Assembly: GCF_014284235.1 (NCBI RefSeq)
Contig: NZ_JACOGD010000006.1
Coordinates: 300,913 to 364,912 of the forward strand
Direction: 5' to 3'
Origin: Cognatundibacterium curvum
GTDB lineage: Bacteria; Pseudomonadota; Gammaproteobacteria; Burkholderiales; Burkholderiaceae_D
Length of the DNA: 64,000 nucleotides
This document shows, in pieces, positions 63,881 to 64,000 of this stretch (the first letter of the stretch is position 1; every line of letters begins with the position of its first letter). The notes beneath the pieces are model-generated. The model saw only the letters and a list, made by a program, of their open reading frames with translations, ran no database searches and was not told the DNA's origin. A program made the position numbers and the translations under genes.

Positions 63881-63897
63881 GACAATTAGCAATTGTC
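63881..63897. promoter_or_regulatory. Operator-like palindrome GACAATT-AGC-AATTGTC
   Basis: A perfect 7-bp inverted repeat with 3-bp spacer located 48 bp upstream of the ATG at 63945, in an AT-rich promoter-like context (TTGATTTATTGACAATT). A further AATTGTC half-site lies at 63807-63813. It probably binds a dimeric regulator of the partial gene. Confidence 0.5.
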
Positions 63898-63944
63898 GCT
63901 TAATGACAGGCATTCATTTCTGTTTCCCATCCAGGAGCCCCATC

Positions 63945-64000
63945 ATGCCCCAACGCTTCCACCACCCGCGTGCGCTCAGCATTTCCGGTCCGGCGGTGAC
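63945..64000 (+). CDS. Start of an unidentified protein, cut by the window edge
   Basis: An ATG at 63945 preceded by CAGGAG eight bases upstream opens a frame MPQRFHHPRALSISGPAV that is still open at the window end. Eighteen residues are too few to name a family. The strong ribosome-binding site and the upstream palindrome support a real gene. Confidence 0.6.
   Translation, partial: MPQRFHHPRALSISGPAV

Overview
The window is a chromosomal segment of a betaproteobacterium of the order Burkholderiales, most likely family Oxalobacteraceae (Undibacterium-like). The reasons are moderate GC content, the order dnaN-dnaA-oriC-rpmH-rnpA-yidD-yidC-mnmE, and typical Burkholderiales families (DUF3567, DUF1840, DUF4390, TorF/Gcw_chp). 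The species is inference. No phage, plasmid, CRISPR or complete insertion sequence is visible.

Layout. 1-7.6 kb: replication origin and the ribosome/membrane-insertion core (dnaN partial, dnaA, oriC, rpmH, rnpA, yidD, yidC, mnmE), with a large palindromic repeat locus between yidC and mnmE. 7.6-16.3 kb: a small membrane protein, a YafJ-type amidotransferase coupled to a LysR regulator, and a BMP-type nucleoside/purine ABC importer next to a glycerate kinase. 16.3-26.5 kb: serine hydrolase, periplasmic phosphoesterase, porin plus PstS-like protein, two tandem chemoreceptors, an atypical ClpP and an M20 amidohydrolase. 26.5-27.6 kb: protein-free, with three tandem copies of a ~65-nt RNA gene carrying anti-Shine-Dalgarno motifs, each with its own terminator. 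27.6-39 kb: purine catabolism in two divergent operons around two identical GntR-type operators (uraH-puuD-alc-allA-DUF817 leftward, gntR-puuE-uraD rightward), then a porin, and further on xdhC plus an adenine/adenosine deaminase. 39-45.3 kb: DUF3567 and the rsmB-DUF4390-ntrY-ntrX-like operon. 45.5-57.9 kb: hydrolase, lipoproteins, EamA transporter, GNAT, sensor kinase, a DUF1501/DUF1800 pair, DUF2076, comM, ubiK. 58-61 kb: torF-glnK-amtB behind a sigma-54 promoter with an upstream NtrC site. 61.3-64 kb: TPR protein, a membrane-anchored unknown and the start of another gene.

Nitrogen economy links much of the window. Purines can be imported (BMP ABC system), deaminated, oxidised to urate (XdhC serves a xanthine dehydrogenase whose subunits are not here), opened to allantoin (PuuD, UraH, UraD) and degraded to urea and glyoxylate (PuuE, allantoicase, AllA). 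Glycerate kinase could return glyoxylate-derived glycerate to central metabolism. GlnK/AmtB and NtrY/NtrX-like provide nitrogen sensing.

The structures least explained by ordinary annotation are the triplicated anti-SD RNA genes (26.7-27.55 kb), a ~102-bp terminal-inverted-repeat element present four times (three copies lie 18-40 bp upstream of start codons, including dnaA), and the mirrored palindromic locus at 5.5-6.0 kb with 11-bp tandem repeats at both ends.
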